Position numbers and translations under genes: made by a program
The notes under the pieces: generated by a model
The model's database searches: none
Seen by the model: only the letters and a program-made list of their open reading frames with translations
What the model was told of the DNA's origin: nothing
Assembly (NCBI GenBank): GCA_041586615.1
Contig: JBFGZS010000005.1
Location: 30,653-94,652, forward strand
DNA length: 64,000 nucleotides
Origin: Motiliproteus sp041586615
GTDB taxonomy: Bacteria > Pseudomonadota > Gammaproteobacteria > Pseudomonadales > Balneatricaceae
Direction of reading: 5' to 3'
In this document: positions 27,800 to 36,156 of the stretch, in pieces
Position numbering within the stretch: position 1 is the first letter of the stretch
How the letters are laid out: every line of letters begins with the position of its first letter

Positions 27800-28651
27800 A
27801 TGCTTCGTGTTCTCATTGCATCCTGCCTGCTGATACTTTCTCTCGGCAGCCAGGCACAGACCTTTACGTTCACCGCCATTCCCGACCAGGATGAAACACA
27901 GCTCAAAACCCGTTTCGGAAAAATAGCCGAGTACCTGTCAAGCGCGCTTGGCGTGCCGGTTAACTATATACCGGTTAAGTCCTACGCCGCTGCCGTGTCG
28001 GCATTTCGTAACAACCAGGTCCAGCTAGCTTGGTTCGGCGGCCTGTCCGGGGTACAAGCCCGGATGCGCGTACCGGGTTCCGAAGCGATTGCTCAAGGTT
28101 ATGAGGACCAGTTTTTTAAAACCTACTTCATCGCCAATGTTGCCAGCGGTCTCAAGCCGATGCAAAAGCCTGACGCATCGCTGGCGGGTAAAGCGTTTAC
28201 GTTTGGCTCCAAAGGCTCGACTTCCGGCCGCCTTATGCCGGAATTTTACCTGAGGCAAACCTTCGAAAAATCACCAGAACAGGTATTTTCCCGCGTGGGT
28301 TTCAGCGGCGATCACACAAGAACGATCGCACTGGTCCAGTCCGGCACATACGATCTTGGCGCCGTCAATTACAAAGTATGGGAGCGCGAACTGGCAGCGG
28401 GGAACGTGCAGGGCGATCGCGTCACAGTAATCTGGGAAACACCGACCTATCCCGATTATCAATGGTCTATCCGGGGTGACGTCGACAACGCCTGGGGAGC
28501 CGGTTTCAAACACCGCGTTCAGCAGGCCTTACTGGCCATTGAAGACCCTCTATTACTAAACGCCTTTCCTCGCAGCCGCTTTATACCCGCCAGCAACGGC
28601 GATTTTACGCCGGTTGAAAACGTTGCACGCGCTATCGGACTCATCGATTAA
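27800..28651 (+). CDS. PhnD-family periplasmic substrate-binding protein
   Basis: A 283-residue binding protein of a phosphonate/phosphite-type ABC transporter. A signal peptide of about 19 residues (LLILSLGSQAQ) is followed by FTAIPDQDETQLKTRFGKIA, PVKSYAAAVSAF, QLAWFGGLSG and FTFGSKGSTSGRLMPEF, which are family signatures. One clade of this family has been annotated as putative selenate-binding, and this sequence resembles that clade from memory. The ligand remains uncertain (phosphonate, phosphite or selenate). First gene of a four-gene run with the ATPase, the fused permease and rlmG. Confidence 0.88.
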   Translation: MLRVLIASCLLILSLGSQAQTFTFTAIPDQDETQLKTRFGKIAEYLSSALGVPVNYIPVKSYAAAVSAFRNNQVQLAWFGGLSGVQARMRVPGSEAIAQGYEDQFFKTYFIANVASGLKPMQKPDASLAGKAFTFGSKGSTSGRLMPEFYLRQTFEKSPEQVFSRVGFSGDHTRTIALVQSGTYDLGAVNYKVWERELAAGNVQGDRVTVIWETPTYPDYQWSIRGDVDNAWGAGFKHRVQQALLAIEDPLLLNAFPRSRFIPASNGDFTPVENVARAIGLID

Positions 28652-28666
28652 GCACGTTCTAGCCAC

Positions 28667-28706
28667 CCTATCAGACGGCCGGGTACAAGCCCGGCCGTCT
28701 GATAGG
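28667..28706 (+). other. Perfect 17-bp hairpin between binding-protein and ATPase genes
   Basis: CCTATCAGACGGCCGGG and its exact complement enclose a six-base loop (TACAAG). No T run follows, so it is more likely an mRNA-stabilising or attenuating hairpin than a full terminator. It starts 15 bases after the stop of the binding-protein gene. Confidence 0.8.
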
Positions 28707-28726
28707 CAACTCGACCCCATACCGCT

Positions 28727-29395
28727 ATGACTTCCAGCGCCCTATTTGTCTGTGACCGCCAGCAGCTCTCTTATCAGAGCCGCGCGGCGTTGCATGATAT
28801 CAGCCTACAGATACAGCCCGGTGAAAAAGTGGCTCTCATCGGTGCTAGCGGCTCCGGCAAATCTAGCTTACTGAGACTGCTCTATGCCCAGCAGCGCGAC
28901 AGCACGGCCCTGTGCCCGCAGCAACTCGGCCTGGTACCCATGCTTAGCGTGTTCCACAATATTTATATGGGACGCCTGGATCAATGCAGCCTCCTGAAAA
29001 ACTTGCGTACCTTGCTGGTACCCGCTACACCGGATCTTAACGAGATTGGCGAGCTGACCCGCGCGCTCGGGCTGCATGATAAGCTACGCACCTCGGTCGA
29101 CCAACTTTCCGGCGGGCAGATGCAGCGTACCGCGCTGGGCCGGGCAATCTATCAAAAGCGCCCCATTTTTATGGGGGATGAACCCCTATCATCGCTCGAC
29201 CCTATGCAGGGTAGCCACCTGTTACAGCTGTTAAACCAACGTCATAGCACCGTCATTATCGCCTTGCATAACCGCCAACTGGCCCTGGAAGGCTTCGATC
29301 GCGTCATCGGCATCAAGGAAGGCCGCATTGTTCTCGACGCCCCGAGTGACACGCTGACGCTGCAGCAGCTTGACGGCGTTTACGCGCACCGATGA
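28727..29395 (+). CDS. PhnC-type ABC transporter ATPase
   Basis: A 222-residue ATPase with Walker A GASGSGKSS (about 39-47), signature LSGGQMQR, and Walker B IFMGDEPLSSLDP. It is shorter than typical PhnC (about 250), partly through a compact Q-loop region. Energises the permease encoded next, with which it overlaps by four bases (ATGA). Confidence 0.9.
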   Translation: MTSSALFVCDRQQLSYQSRAALHDISLQIQPGEKVALIGASGSGKSSLLRLLYAQQRDSTALCPQQLGLVPMLSVFHNIYMGRLDQCSLLKNLRTLLVPATPDLNEIGELTRALGLHDKLRTSVDQLSGGQMQRTALGRAIYQKRPIFMGDEPLSSLDPMQGSHLLQLLNQRHSTVIIALHNRQLALEGFDRVIGIKEGRIVLDAPSDTLTLQQLDGVYAHR

Positions 29396-30924
29396 CAGCG
29401 AACCGCCACGGCCTCTCTACGCCACACCGCAACAGCAGCGCACGGCGCTACCTGCGCATCAGCCTGGGTTTTATCCTGATTGCGGTTGTCTCGCTGTTTT
29501 TTGCCGATATTGAATTTCGTTCGGGGGACCCTTGGCTTGAGCTGTACCGCATAGGACAAGGTCTGATAACGCCCGACTTCAGCGCCACTGAGTCGCTCGG
29601 CCAGGCGTTATTCAATACCGTTGCCTTTGCCCTTATCGGCGTTGTCTTAGCCAATCTGGCGGGGTTTGTACTGGCGCTCATGTTTCATTGGCGACCGGTT
29701 CGCCTGGTCTGCGCACTGATTCGCTCGATTCACGAGCTCTTCTGGGGCTTGCTGTTTTTACAAATTTTCGGCCTGAGTACCGTGACGGGGATCCTGGCCA
29801 TTAGCATCCCGTTTGCCGGCATTATTGCCAAAGTTTATGCGGAGATCCTGGAGGAGAGCGATCGCAGTGCCTGGGCGTTACTCCCTGCGCAAACTCACAG
29901 AGTCGCCGGTTTTTTTTACACGCGCCTCCCGCTGGCCTGGTCACACCTGCGCAGCTATAGCCTGTACCGATTCGAGTGCGCGATTCGCTCCAGCGCCGTG
30001 CTGGGCTTCATCGGACTACCCACACTGGGCTTTCATCTGGAAAGCGCGTTCAACCAAGGCCTTTACTCCGAGGCGTCCGCACTTCTGTATCTGTTCTTCC
30101 TGATTATCGCGTCGATACGCCATTGGATGAAACTGCGCCTGCTCCCTGTCTATCTGCTGGCTGCGTTTATCTGGCTTCCAAGCGCACCAACCCCCAACCT
30201 GTCGACACTGGTGCGTTTCGTAACCCAGGATATCGTCCCATCACCACTGCGCGGTGAGGGGCCGTGGCATTCGGAACAACTGATGGCGCTCTGGCACTGG
30301 TTCTGGCACGTGCTCAGCACCCAGGGCGCCGAAGGCGCCTACAATACGCTGATCCTGACCATGATCACGCTCGTCGTCAGCGGTATGCTGTCCCTGCTGC
30401 TATTTCCGCTTGTATCACCCCTTTTTCTACGCAAGCCCGCCCGGACCAGCGGTCACGTCCTGCTGGTGATCTTTCGCTCCATTCCGGAACTGATGCTGGC
30501 GTACTTGTTTATGTTAATCACAGGCCCGTCCATGCTACCCGCGATTGCCGCGCTATCGCTGCATAACGGCGCTATTATCGGCCACTTGCTGGGCGGCTAC
30601 AGCCAGGCTCTGAGGCTGCGCCCCGACCATGCACGCGGAAGCGGACTCTATCTTTACGACGTACTGCCCCGGGTTTATCGCCAGTTTCTGGCCTTTTTAT
30701 TCTATCGCTGGGAGGTCATTATGCGCGAAACGGCCATCCTCGGCATCCTCGGCATCCATACCTTGGGCTTTTATATCGACTCCGCCTTTGAAGAGTTTCG
30801 ATTCGACCGCGCCCTGTTACTTATATTACTGACTGCCGCACTGAACATGCTGGTTGACAGTGTCTCCCGCAGGCTCCGACATCGGCTTAGCCTCGGCAAT
30901 TTACCGGATCAGGCCAACTGCTGA
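29392..30924 (+). CDS. Fused PhnE-type ABC permease (two permease domains)
   Basis: A 510-residue inner-membrane protein formed by two PhnE-like halves. Each has a set of hydrophobic helices and an EAA-type loop near its end: SSAVLGFIGLPTLGFHLESAF near residue 210 and ETAILGILGIHTLGFYIDSAF near 460. The two halves replace the usual PhnE homodimer or pair. Translation is coupled on both sides (ATGA with the ATPase, TGATG with rlmG). Confidence 0.9.
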   Translation: MTANRHGLSTPHRNSSARRYLRISLGFILIAVVSLFFADIEFRSGDPWLELYRIGQGLITPDFSATESLGQALFNTVAFALIGVVLANLAGFVLALMFHWRPVRLVCALIRSIHELFWGLLFLQIFGLSTVTGILAISIPFAGIIAKVYAEILEESDRSAWALLPAQTHRVAGFFYTRLPLAWSHLRSYSLYRFECAIRSSAVLGFIGLPTLGFHLESAFNQGLYSEASALLYLFFLIIASIRHWMKLRLLPVYLLAAFIWLPSAPTPNLSTLVRFVTQDIVPSPLRGEGPWHSEQLMALWHWFWHVLSTQGAEGAYNTLILTMITLVVSGMLSLLLFPLVSPLFLRKPARTSGHVLLVIFRSIPELMLAYLFMLITGPSMLPAIAALSLHNGAIIGHLLGGYSQALRLRPDHARGSGLYLYDVLPRVYRQFLAFLFYRWEVIMRETAILGILGIHTLGFYIDSAFEEFRFDRALLLILLTAALNMLVDSVSRRLRHRLSLGNLPDQANC

Positions 30925-32249
30925 TGAACTGTTTTTCGACCCCGCAAGGCGACTTTCTTCTTAGCCGCACACCGGCTAACCAGCCAGACCCTGCCAACCT
31001 TCAAGCCTGGGACGCGGCAGACCATTACCTGCTAGAGACGATCAACGAAACTGTCGATCTGGTGAGTAAGCCACCACGAAACCTTATCCTGAATGACAGC
31101 TTTGGTGCATTGTCGGTGGCAATCGCTGCGCAGCTTACACAAGCACGCCCAGTCAATGCCCAACAGCAAAAAAGTGACGCCTCAGCGCCCTCTCAGGCTG
31201 CGCCGGAGCTGACCCTCATCAGCGATTCCTTCCTCGCCCACCAGGCACTGGCTAATAACCTGGCACAAAACAGCCTGCCTGACGATGTGGTTCTGGCGTT
31301 AGATTCACTCGCCCCCTTAACGGGGCACTATGACCTAGTCATCATCAAGATACCCAAGACGCTCGCGCTACTGGAAGATGAGCTGTTCCGGATCCGACCT
31401 CACTTGCACGCCACAAGCCAGATCATTGGCGCGGGCATGGTGAAGTCCATTCACCGTTCAACACTGGCATTATTCGAGCGAATTATCGGCCCGACACGCA
31501 CCTCCCTGGCTAAAAAGAAAGCACGCCTGATCCACTGCGACGTTGACGCAACGATCCAGCCTGGAGCCAGCCCCTACCCGACCCGGTATACACTGCCCGA
31601 TACAGACTACCTGATTGTTAACCATGCGAATGTGTTTTCTCGCCAGCGCTTGGACATTGGCACACGGCTGTTTATCGAACACCTGCCGGTCTCTGATCGC
31701 TTTAAGGATATTATCGACCTGGGCTGCGGCAATGGCATCGTCGGCTTGCTGGCGGCGGAAAAAAATCCGGCCGCACAACTGCATTTTGTCGATGAATCGT
31801 TTATGGCGCTGGTCAGTGCGCAAGCCAATTTCCGCCATGCACTGGGCGAACAGCGCCCGGCGCTGTTTCAGGCGGGCGACTGCCTGCAGGCCTTTGCAGC
31901 GGCCAGTGCCGACCTGATCCTGAACAATCCGCCGTTTCATCAGCAGCAAGTTGTTGGGGATCATATCGCGCGCGAGATGTTTCGCCAGTCACACCAGACC
32001 CTGCGCGACAACGGCGAGCTCTGGGTTATTGGAAACCGTCACCTGGGGTATCACGGCGTATTAAGTAAATTATTTGGCCATTGCGAGCTGGTTGCCAGCA
32101 ATGCAAAATTCGTTATATTACGCGCCATTAAGCAGCCAGGCGCAATCACCCCGACAACCCTTGGCTCAACCTCCGCAGGCAAGCGCCACGGAGCAACCGG
32201 ACAACACCGCCATGACCGAGGCCGGCGACGCGGGCGACATACGCGCTAA
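30924..32249 (+). CDS. rlmG: 23S rRNA (guanine(1835)-N2)-methyltransferase RlmG
   Basis: Class I SAM-dependent methyltransferase of 441 residues. The N-terminal half is a degenerate methyltransferase fold (IIKIPKTLALLEDELFRIRP). The C-terminal half has the SAM motif IIDLGCGNGIVGLLA and the catalytic NPPFHQQ. The region HATSQIIGAGMVKSIHRST is typical of RlmG. The last 40 or so residues are Gly/Arg/His-rich and outside the family. Its ATG overlaps the permease stop by one base, an unexpected link to a transporter. Confidence 0.9.
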   Translation: MNCFSTPQGDFLLSRTPANQPDPANLQAWDAADHYLLETINETVDLVSKPPRNLILNDSFGALSVAIAAQLTQARPVNAQQQKSDASAPSQAAPELTLISDSFLAHQALANNLAQNSLPDDVVLALDSLAPLTGHYDLVIIKIPKTLALLEDELFRIRPHLHATSQIIGAGMVKSIHRSTLALFERIIGPTRTSLAKKKARLIHCDVDATIQPGASPYPTRYTLPDTDYLIVNHANVFSRQRLDIGTRLFIEHLPVSDRFKDIIDLGCGNGIVGLLAAEKNPAAQLHFVDESFMALVSAQANFRHALGEQRPALFQAGDCLQAFAAASADLILNNPPFHQQQVVGDHIAREMFRQSHQTLRDNGELWVIGNRHLGYHGVLSKLFGHCELVASNAKFVILRAIKQPGAITPTTLGSTSAGKRHGATGQHRHDRGRRRGRHTR

Positions 32250-32340
32250 CCTCAGCAGGCTGTTGAAATGCGCCGCGTTATTAAGGCGGCTATCCCTGTC
32301 AGGGTATGCCGACAAATTCAGCAACAATCCATGGCTGAAT

Positions 32341-33372
32341 TTAGGCGCGCGCAACCGTCAGCGGTGGGAATTGAGCGGGGGCGTGGTATAACCATCCGCC
32401 AGGCCGCGCCTCCTGCCCGCTTTCGGCGAGGTCAGACACCAGCGCGGCACGAAGCACGGCGACAACGGTCTCGGCACGAATCCGGTCGAACAGCGCCTGG
32501 GCTTCTGGATAGGTCCTTTTCAGCAGGACGAGCCATTGCTTCAATCGGCCCGGTGCATAGCGCCGGTCAACCACCTCATTCAGCCGGTCAAAATAGCTAA
32601 TTATCCAGGGTAGCAGCTCCAGCCAGGACATTGGCGCGGGGTCTTGTCCGGCCAAGTGCCGTTGGATTTGACGTCCAAGATCCGGACAACCAACCAGCCC
32701 CCTTCCGATCATGATCGTCTGACATCCGCTGACCTGAGCACAACGCAGGTAATCCTCCACGCTCCAGACCTCCCCATTGGCGATGACCCGGCACGGCACC
32801 TGCTCGCGAATACGGGCTATCCACTCCCAATGCGCCGGAGGCCGGTAACCCTCGACCTTGGTACGGGCGTGGACGCAAATTTCGCTGGCTCCCGCACCCG
32901 CCATCGCCTGGGCATTGTCGATCGCCAACAATTTATCGGCAAAGCCCAGTCGCATCTTGGCCGTTACGGGGCAATCCGCAGGAACGGCAGCGCGAACGGC
33001 AGCAACGATGTCACCGATACGCTCGGGATATTGCAGCAAAACGGCCCCACCCAGGCTGCGATTAACGGTTTTGGCCGGACAACCAAAATTCAAATCAATA
33101 CCCGGTGCGCCGAGCTCGGCTGCCCGAGCCGCCGTGGCGGCCAATAATGCCGGATCACTGCCCAGCAACTGTACCCGGACCGGTACACCCACGGCTGTCG
33201 CCCCCCCCTGATCCAGTTCCGGTGCTAGCCGCCGAATCGCGCGGGCCGGCAACACACGGTCAGAAACCCGAATAAATTCGGTCACACAACGATCAACCCC
33301 CCCAATACGCGTCAATAGGTCACGCATCAACGGGTCCACCAAGCCTTCCATCGGCGCAAGAAAAACACTCAC
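32341..33372 (-). CDS. dusC: tRNA-dihydrouridine(16) synthase
   Basis: FMN enzyme that reduces uridine 16 in the D-loop of tRNAs. The 343-residue protein starts MSVFLAPMEGLVD and has the catalytic cysteine at 98 (NFGCPAKTVNRSLGG), the same number as in E. coli DusC, then VHARTK and NGEVWSVEDY with the FMN phosphate site after. The APMEGLVD opening favours DusC over DusA/DusB. Divergent from the crotonase gene; convergent with rlmG. Confidence 0.94.
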   Translation of the reverse strand: MSVFLAPMEGLVDPLMRDLLTRIGGVDRCVTEFIRVSDRVLPARAIRRLAPELDQGGATAVGVPVRVQLLGSDPALLAATAARAAELGAPGIDLNFGCPAKTVNRSLGGAVLLQYPERIGDIVAAVRAAVPADCPVTAKMRLGFADKLLAIDNAQAMAGAGASEICVHARTKVEGYRPPAHWEWIARIREQVPCRVIANGEVWSVEDYLRCAQVSGCQTIMIGRGLVGCPDLGRQIQRHLAGQDPAPMSWLELLPWIISYFDRLNEVVDRRYAPGRLKQWLVLLKRTYPEAQALFDRIRAETVVAVLRAALVSDLAESGQEARPGGWLYHAPAQFPPLTVARA

Positions 33373-33604
33373 AACGACCTGCCCCCATTATCGATAAGCC
33401 GGCCATTGTAACACCCGTGACCAGGCGGTTCCGATAAAACAGCCCCTGATGGGCGCTGAATCGCTGCGCTGCCACCCTTGTACAGCGTAAGATCGCCCGG
33501 TGCTGATTATTTCTGTCACTCTGACACAACATATGAATAATCATCGCTACCCCTTAGCGAATAGGTATAATCCCTAGCAAAGGACACAGACAAGGTATTC
33601 TAGG

Positions 33605-34387
33605 ATGCACGCTACATCACTGTTACTGCGAAGCGACCAGGAACATGTCGCTTATCTGACCATGAACCGCCCTCAGGCCTACAACGCGCTTTCCCTTGGC
33701 TTGATGCAGGCTTTAATCGACGAGTTGACACGCATCGGCACCCAGGCCGATATTCACGTGGTGGTTTTGCGCGGCGAAGGCAAAGGATTCTGCGCCGGTC
33801 ATGATCTACGCGAGATGACCGCCAGCCACGATAGCCATTTACACGATGAAACCTTCCAAACGTGCTCAAAACTGATGCTTTCCATTACGCAGTTAACCAA
33901 ACCGGTTATCGCCCAGGTCAGCGGCATAGCCACCGCCGCAGGCTGCCAGCTGGTTGCCAGCTGCGATTTGGCGATTGCCAGCCAAGATAGCCGCTTCGCA
34001 ACGCCGGGGGTCAATATTGGGCTGTTTTGCTCCACGCCGATGGTCGCGTTGACACGCGCCGTGGCGCGTAAGCATGCCATGGAGATGCTGCTGCTGGGGG
34101 ATTTTATCGCGGCTGATCGCGCCTATGAAATCGGCCTGGTCAACCGGGTGGTACCCGGTCAGGATCTTGAAAAAGAAACGACCGCCATGGCCAGGCAGAT
34201 TGCAGCCAAGTCCTCACGGGCCATTAGTCTAGGCAAAGACGCGTTCTACCAACAACTGGACCTGGGACTGAGCGACGCGTATAAGCATTGCAGCGCGGTG
34301 ATGAGCTGCAATATGCAGACAGAAGACGCTCAGGAAGGTATCGATGCCTTCCTGAATAAGAGAACGCCCCACTGGACGGGGCGCTAG
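33605..34387 (+). CDS. Enoyl-CoA hydratase/isomerase family protein, ECHDC3-like
   Basis: A 260-residue crotonase-fold protein: NRPQAYNALS, oxyanion-hole segment GKGFCAGHDLREM and GIATAAGCQLVASCDLA. The motif GLFCSTPMVAL resembles the vertebrate ECHDC3 group. Both positions that hold the catalytic glutamates in true hydratases are changed: Gln115 in GCQL and Gly135 in TPGVNIG. Classical hydratase activity is therefore doubtful. A TATAAT at 33566-33571 may be its -10 box. Monocistronic, between dusC and a short minus-strand gene. Confidence 0.9.
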   Translation: MHATSLLLRSDQEHVAYLTMNRPQAYNALSLGLMQALIDELTRIGTQADIHVVVLRGEGKGFCAGHDLREMTASHDSHLHDETFQTCSKLMLSITQLTKPVIAQVSGIATAAGCQLVASCDLAIASQDSRFATPGVNIGLFCSTPMVALTRAVARKHAMEMLLLGDFIAADRAYEIGLVNRVVPGQDLEKETTAMARQIAAKSSRAISLGKDAFYQQLDLGLSDAYKHCSAVMSCNMQTEDAQEGIDAFLNKRTPHWTGR

Positions 34388-34413
34388 TCAGGAGCAACGA
34401 GGTAGCATAGGCA

Positions 34414-34653
34414 TCAGCCCCCTGCTACCCCCTGCATAACCGAGACCTGTAAAAACCCCAACCCCTCAGCAAGACGGGTTGCATGGTGCAGGTCGTCAAA
34501 TATTCGTGTATGACCGCCGTAAGTCAGGGGCAGCAACGTATCATCGATGTCACGAAACTGCATAACCCAACCCTGGCCTTTTCCGCCGGGCTGAATAATC
34601 GCTTCAATCAATGCATCGATCTGCACACCAATCCGGGCATCTGTAATTTCCAT
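34414..34653 (-). CDS. Conserved-looking small protein, unknown
   Basis: A 79-residue ORF beginning MEITDARIGVQIDALIEAI, with a hydrophilic, ordered composition (GWVMQFRDIDDTLLPLTYGG) unlike a shadow ORF. A GGGGAT Shine-Dalgarno-like sequence precedes the chosen ATG; the longer frame adds 23 poor residues. I recognise no domain. It converges on the crotonase gene, 26 bases apart. Confidence 0.65.
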   Translation of the reverse strand: MEITDARIGVQIDALIEAIIQPGGKGQGWVMQFRDIDDTLLPLTYGGHTRIFDDLHHATRLAEGLGFLQVSVMQGVAGG

Positions 34654-34752
34654 AGGATCCCCTGAATAAAACCTTATTGTGTACTCGGATAAGCATAGCA
34701 GGCATTGGATATCGAGCAACAAAGGTGAATAATGCTCCGATTAACTTAGCGT

Positions 34753-34845
34753 CTTAACCTGCCACGCAGCTTTATGCCACGGCGGTTCATCCATAAACCG
34801 GCCTATCGAGGCGGCATTTTTTGCGTGGTATAACGTTGTCGTCTC
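34753..34845 (+). repeat. Dispersed palindromic intergenic element, long form (copy B)
   Basis: Order: TTAACCTG boundary, CACGCAGCTTTATGCCACGG, a central segment TTCATCCATAAACCGGCC flanked by two GGCGG repeats, then CATTTTTTGCGTGG, TATAACGTTGTCGTC. Aligns along its length with copy D (58171, opposite strand). It occupies the 376-base gap before the LysR gene; the rest of the gap holds GCTCGTCTTAATGCTCGC-like short direct repeats and no gene. Confidence 0.8.
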
Positions 34846-35029
34846 ACTTGCCGTCTTAGTGCTCGTCTTAATGCTCGCATTAATAGCTCGGCGCACTCCG
34901 CTTGCAACACCAACAAGAGCGTAGCGACATCTGTTTTCTACAGCTTAATTGTACTTACCCAATGGACAGAACATACCGAGGCTGAAATACTTTGGTCAAT
35001 TCACCCACGCAATGCCCGGTATCCTTAGT

Positions 35030-35989
35030 ATGAATATTGATCGCATCGATCTTAATCTTCTCGTTTACCTCGACGTCTTACTGCGCGAACGCAATGTTAC
35101 CCGCGCGGCAAACCAACTGGGGTTGAGTCAGCCGGCAATGAGTAACGGGCTACGCAGACTCAGAGACCTGTTCGAGGACCCTATTCTGGTCAGAACCAGC
35201 GAAGGCATGACCCCTACCGAACGGGCTCTGGAGATGCAACCGGTGGTACGTGAGGCGCTCTCTCAGCTAGAGCGCGCTATCCAGCCACAACGCTCTTTCG
35301 ATGCCATGCATTCCGACCGGGTATTTCGAGTCATGGCCAGCGACTATGCCGAATCAACCCTGCTACCCCATGTTTTACGTCGGATGCGCGACGAGGCGCC
35401 CAACACCACACTGGATATCATGACACCCAGTGACGTTAGCTTTCTGGATGTCGAGCAGGGCAAAGTGGATATGGTTATCAACCGGTTTGATACCATGCCG
35501 CAATCCTTTCACCAGAAAACCGTATGGCGGGACAGTTTTTCCTGCCTGCTCAGCCGCGAAAACCCAATCGCCAATCATTTCAATCTCGAGACTTACCTGC
35601 AGGGCCGTCATGTCTGGGTCAGCAAGACAGGCTGGGGCGTCGGGGTCGGCATCAACCCCCAAGACGTTCAGCGTTTAGGTTGGGTCGATGAAGCGCTAAA
35701 TCGCCTTGGCAAAAAGCGCAATATCACCGTATTTACGCGTCACTACCAGGCCGCGATGCTCCTCGCCGAACAGAAAGACCTGATTGTGACTTTACCGAGT
35801 CGAGCGGCCAACCTGCAGCAAAAGAATTCTGCTGTGGTGATTCGTACGCCGCCTTTCGATATCCACCCATTTGAACTTAAAATGGCGTGGAGCCCGCTTC
35901 TTCAGCATAATTCAGCGCATCAGTGGCTACGTGCGCTAATCACAGAAGTTGCAGCAGAACAAACGAGCACGCAGAAAAAGGAGAATTAA
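35030..35989 (+). CDS. LysR-family transcriptional regulator
   Basis: A 319-residue regulator with an N-terminal winged helix-turn-helix (RERNVTRAANQLGLSQPAMSNGLRRLRDLFED, about residues 17-50) and a periplasmic-binding-like effector domain. The start pattern RIDLNLLVYLDVLL belongs to the NodD-like branch. I take the ATG at 35030 (MNIDRIDLN), the usual family start; an upstream frame adds 27 residues. It precedes glcB in the same direction by 167 bases and may regulate it, but LysR targets are usually divergent. The effector is unknown. Confidence 0.9.
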   Translation: MNIDRIDLNLLVYLDVLLRERNVTRAANQLGLSQPAMSNGLRRLRDLFEDPILVRTSEGMTPTERALEMQPVVREALSQLERAIQPQRSFDAMHSDRVFRVMASDYAESTLLPHVLRRMRDEAPNTTLDIMTPSDVSFLDVEQGKVDMVINRFDTMPQSFHQKTVWRDSFSCLLSRENPIANHFNLETYLQGRHVWVSKTGWGVGVGINPQDVQRLGWVDEALNRLGKKRNITVFTRHYQAAMLLAEQKDLIVTLPSRAANLQQKNSAVVIRTPPFDIHPFELKMAWSPLLQHNSAHQWLRALITEVAAEQTSTQKKEN

Positions 35990-36156
35990 GGCCCAACACT
36001 GTTATTCATAAAATAAATGCCGAGCATAGCAGCGATAAACTAGGCAAATCATTCAGCCCCGTTTTATCATAACCATAATCCCAAAATGGGAACTGACATA
36101 GGAATGCGGGCCGGTAACACAGATCACCGCCCTGCACAGTTATAAGGCAAAAAACT

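Noticed and set aside
32074..32391. ORF overlapping the end of rlmG and dusC
   Set aside because: Overlaps two well-supported genes on either strand and shows no domain.
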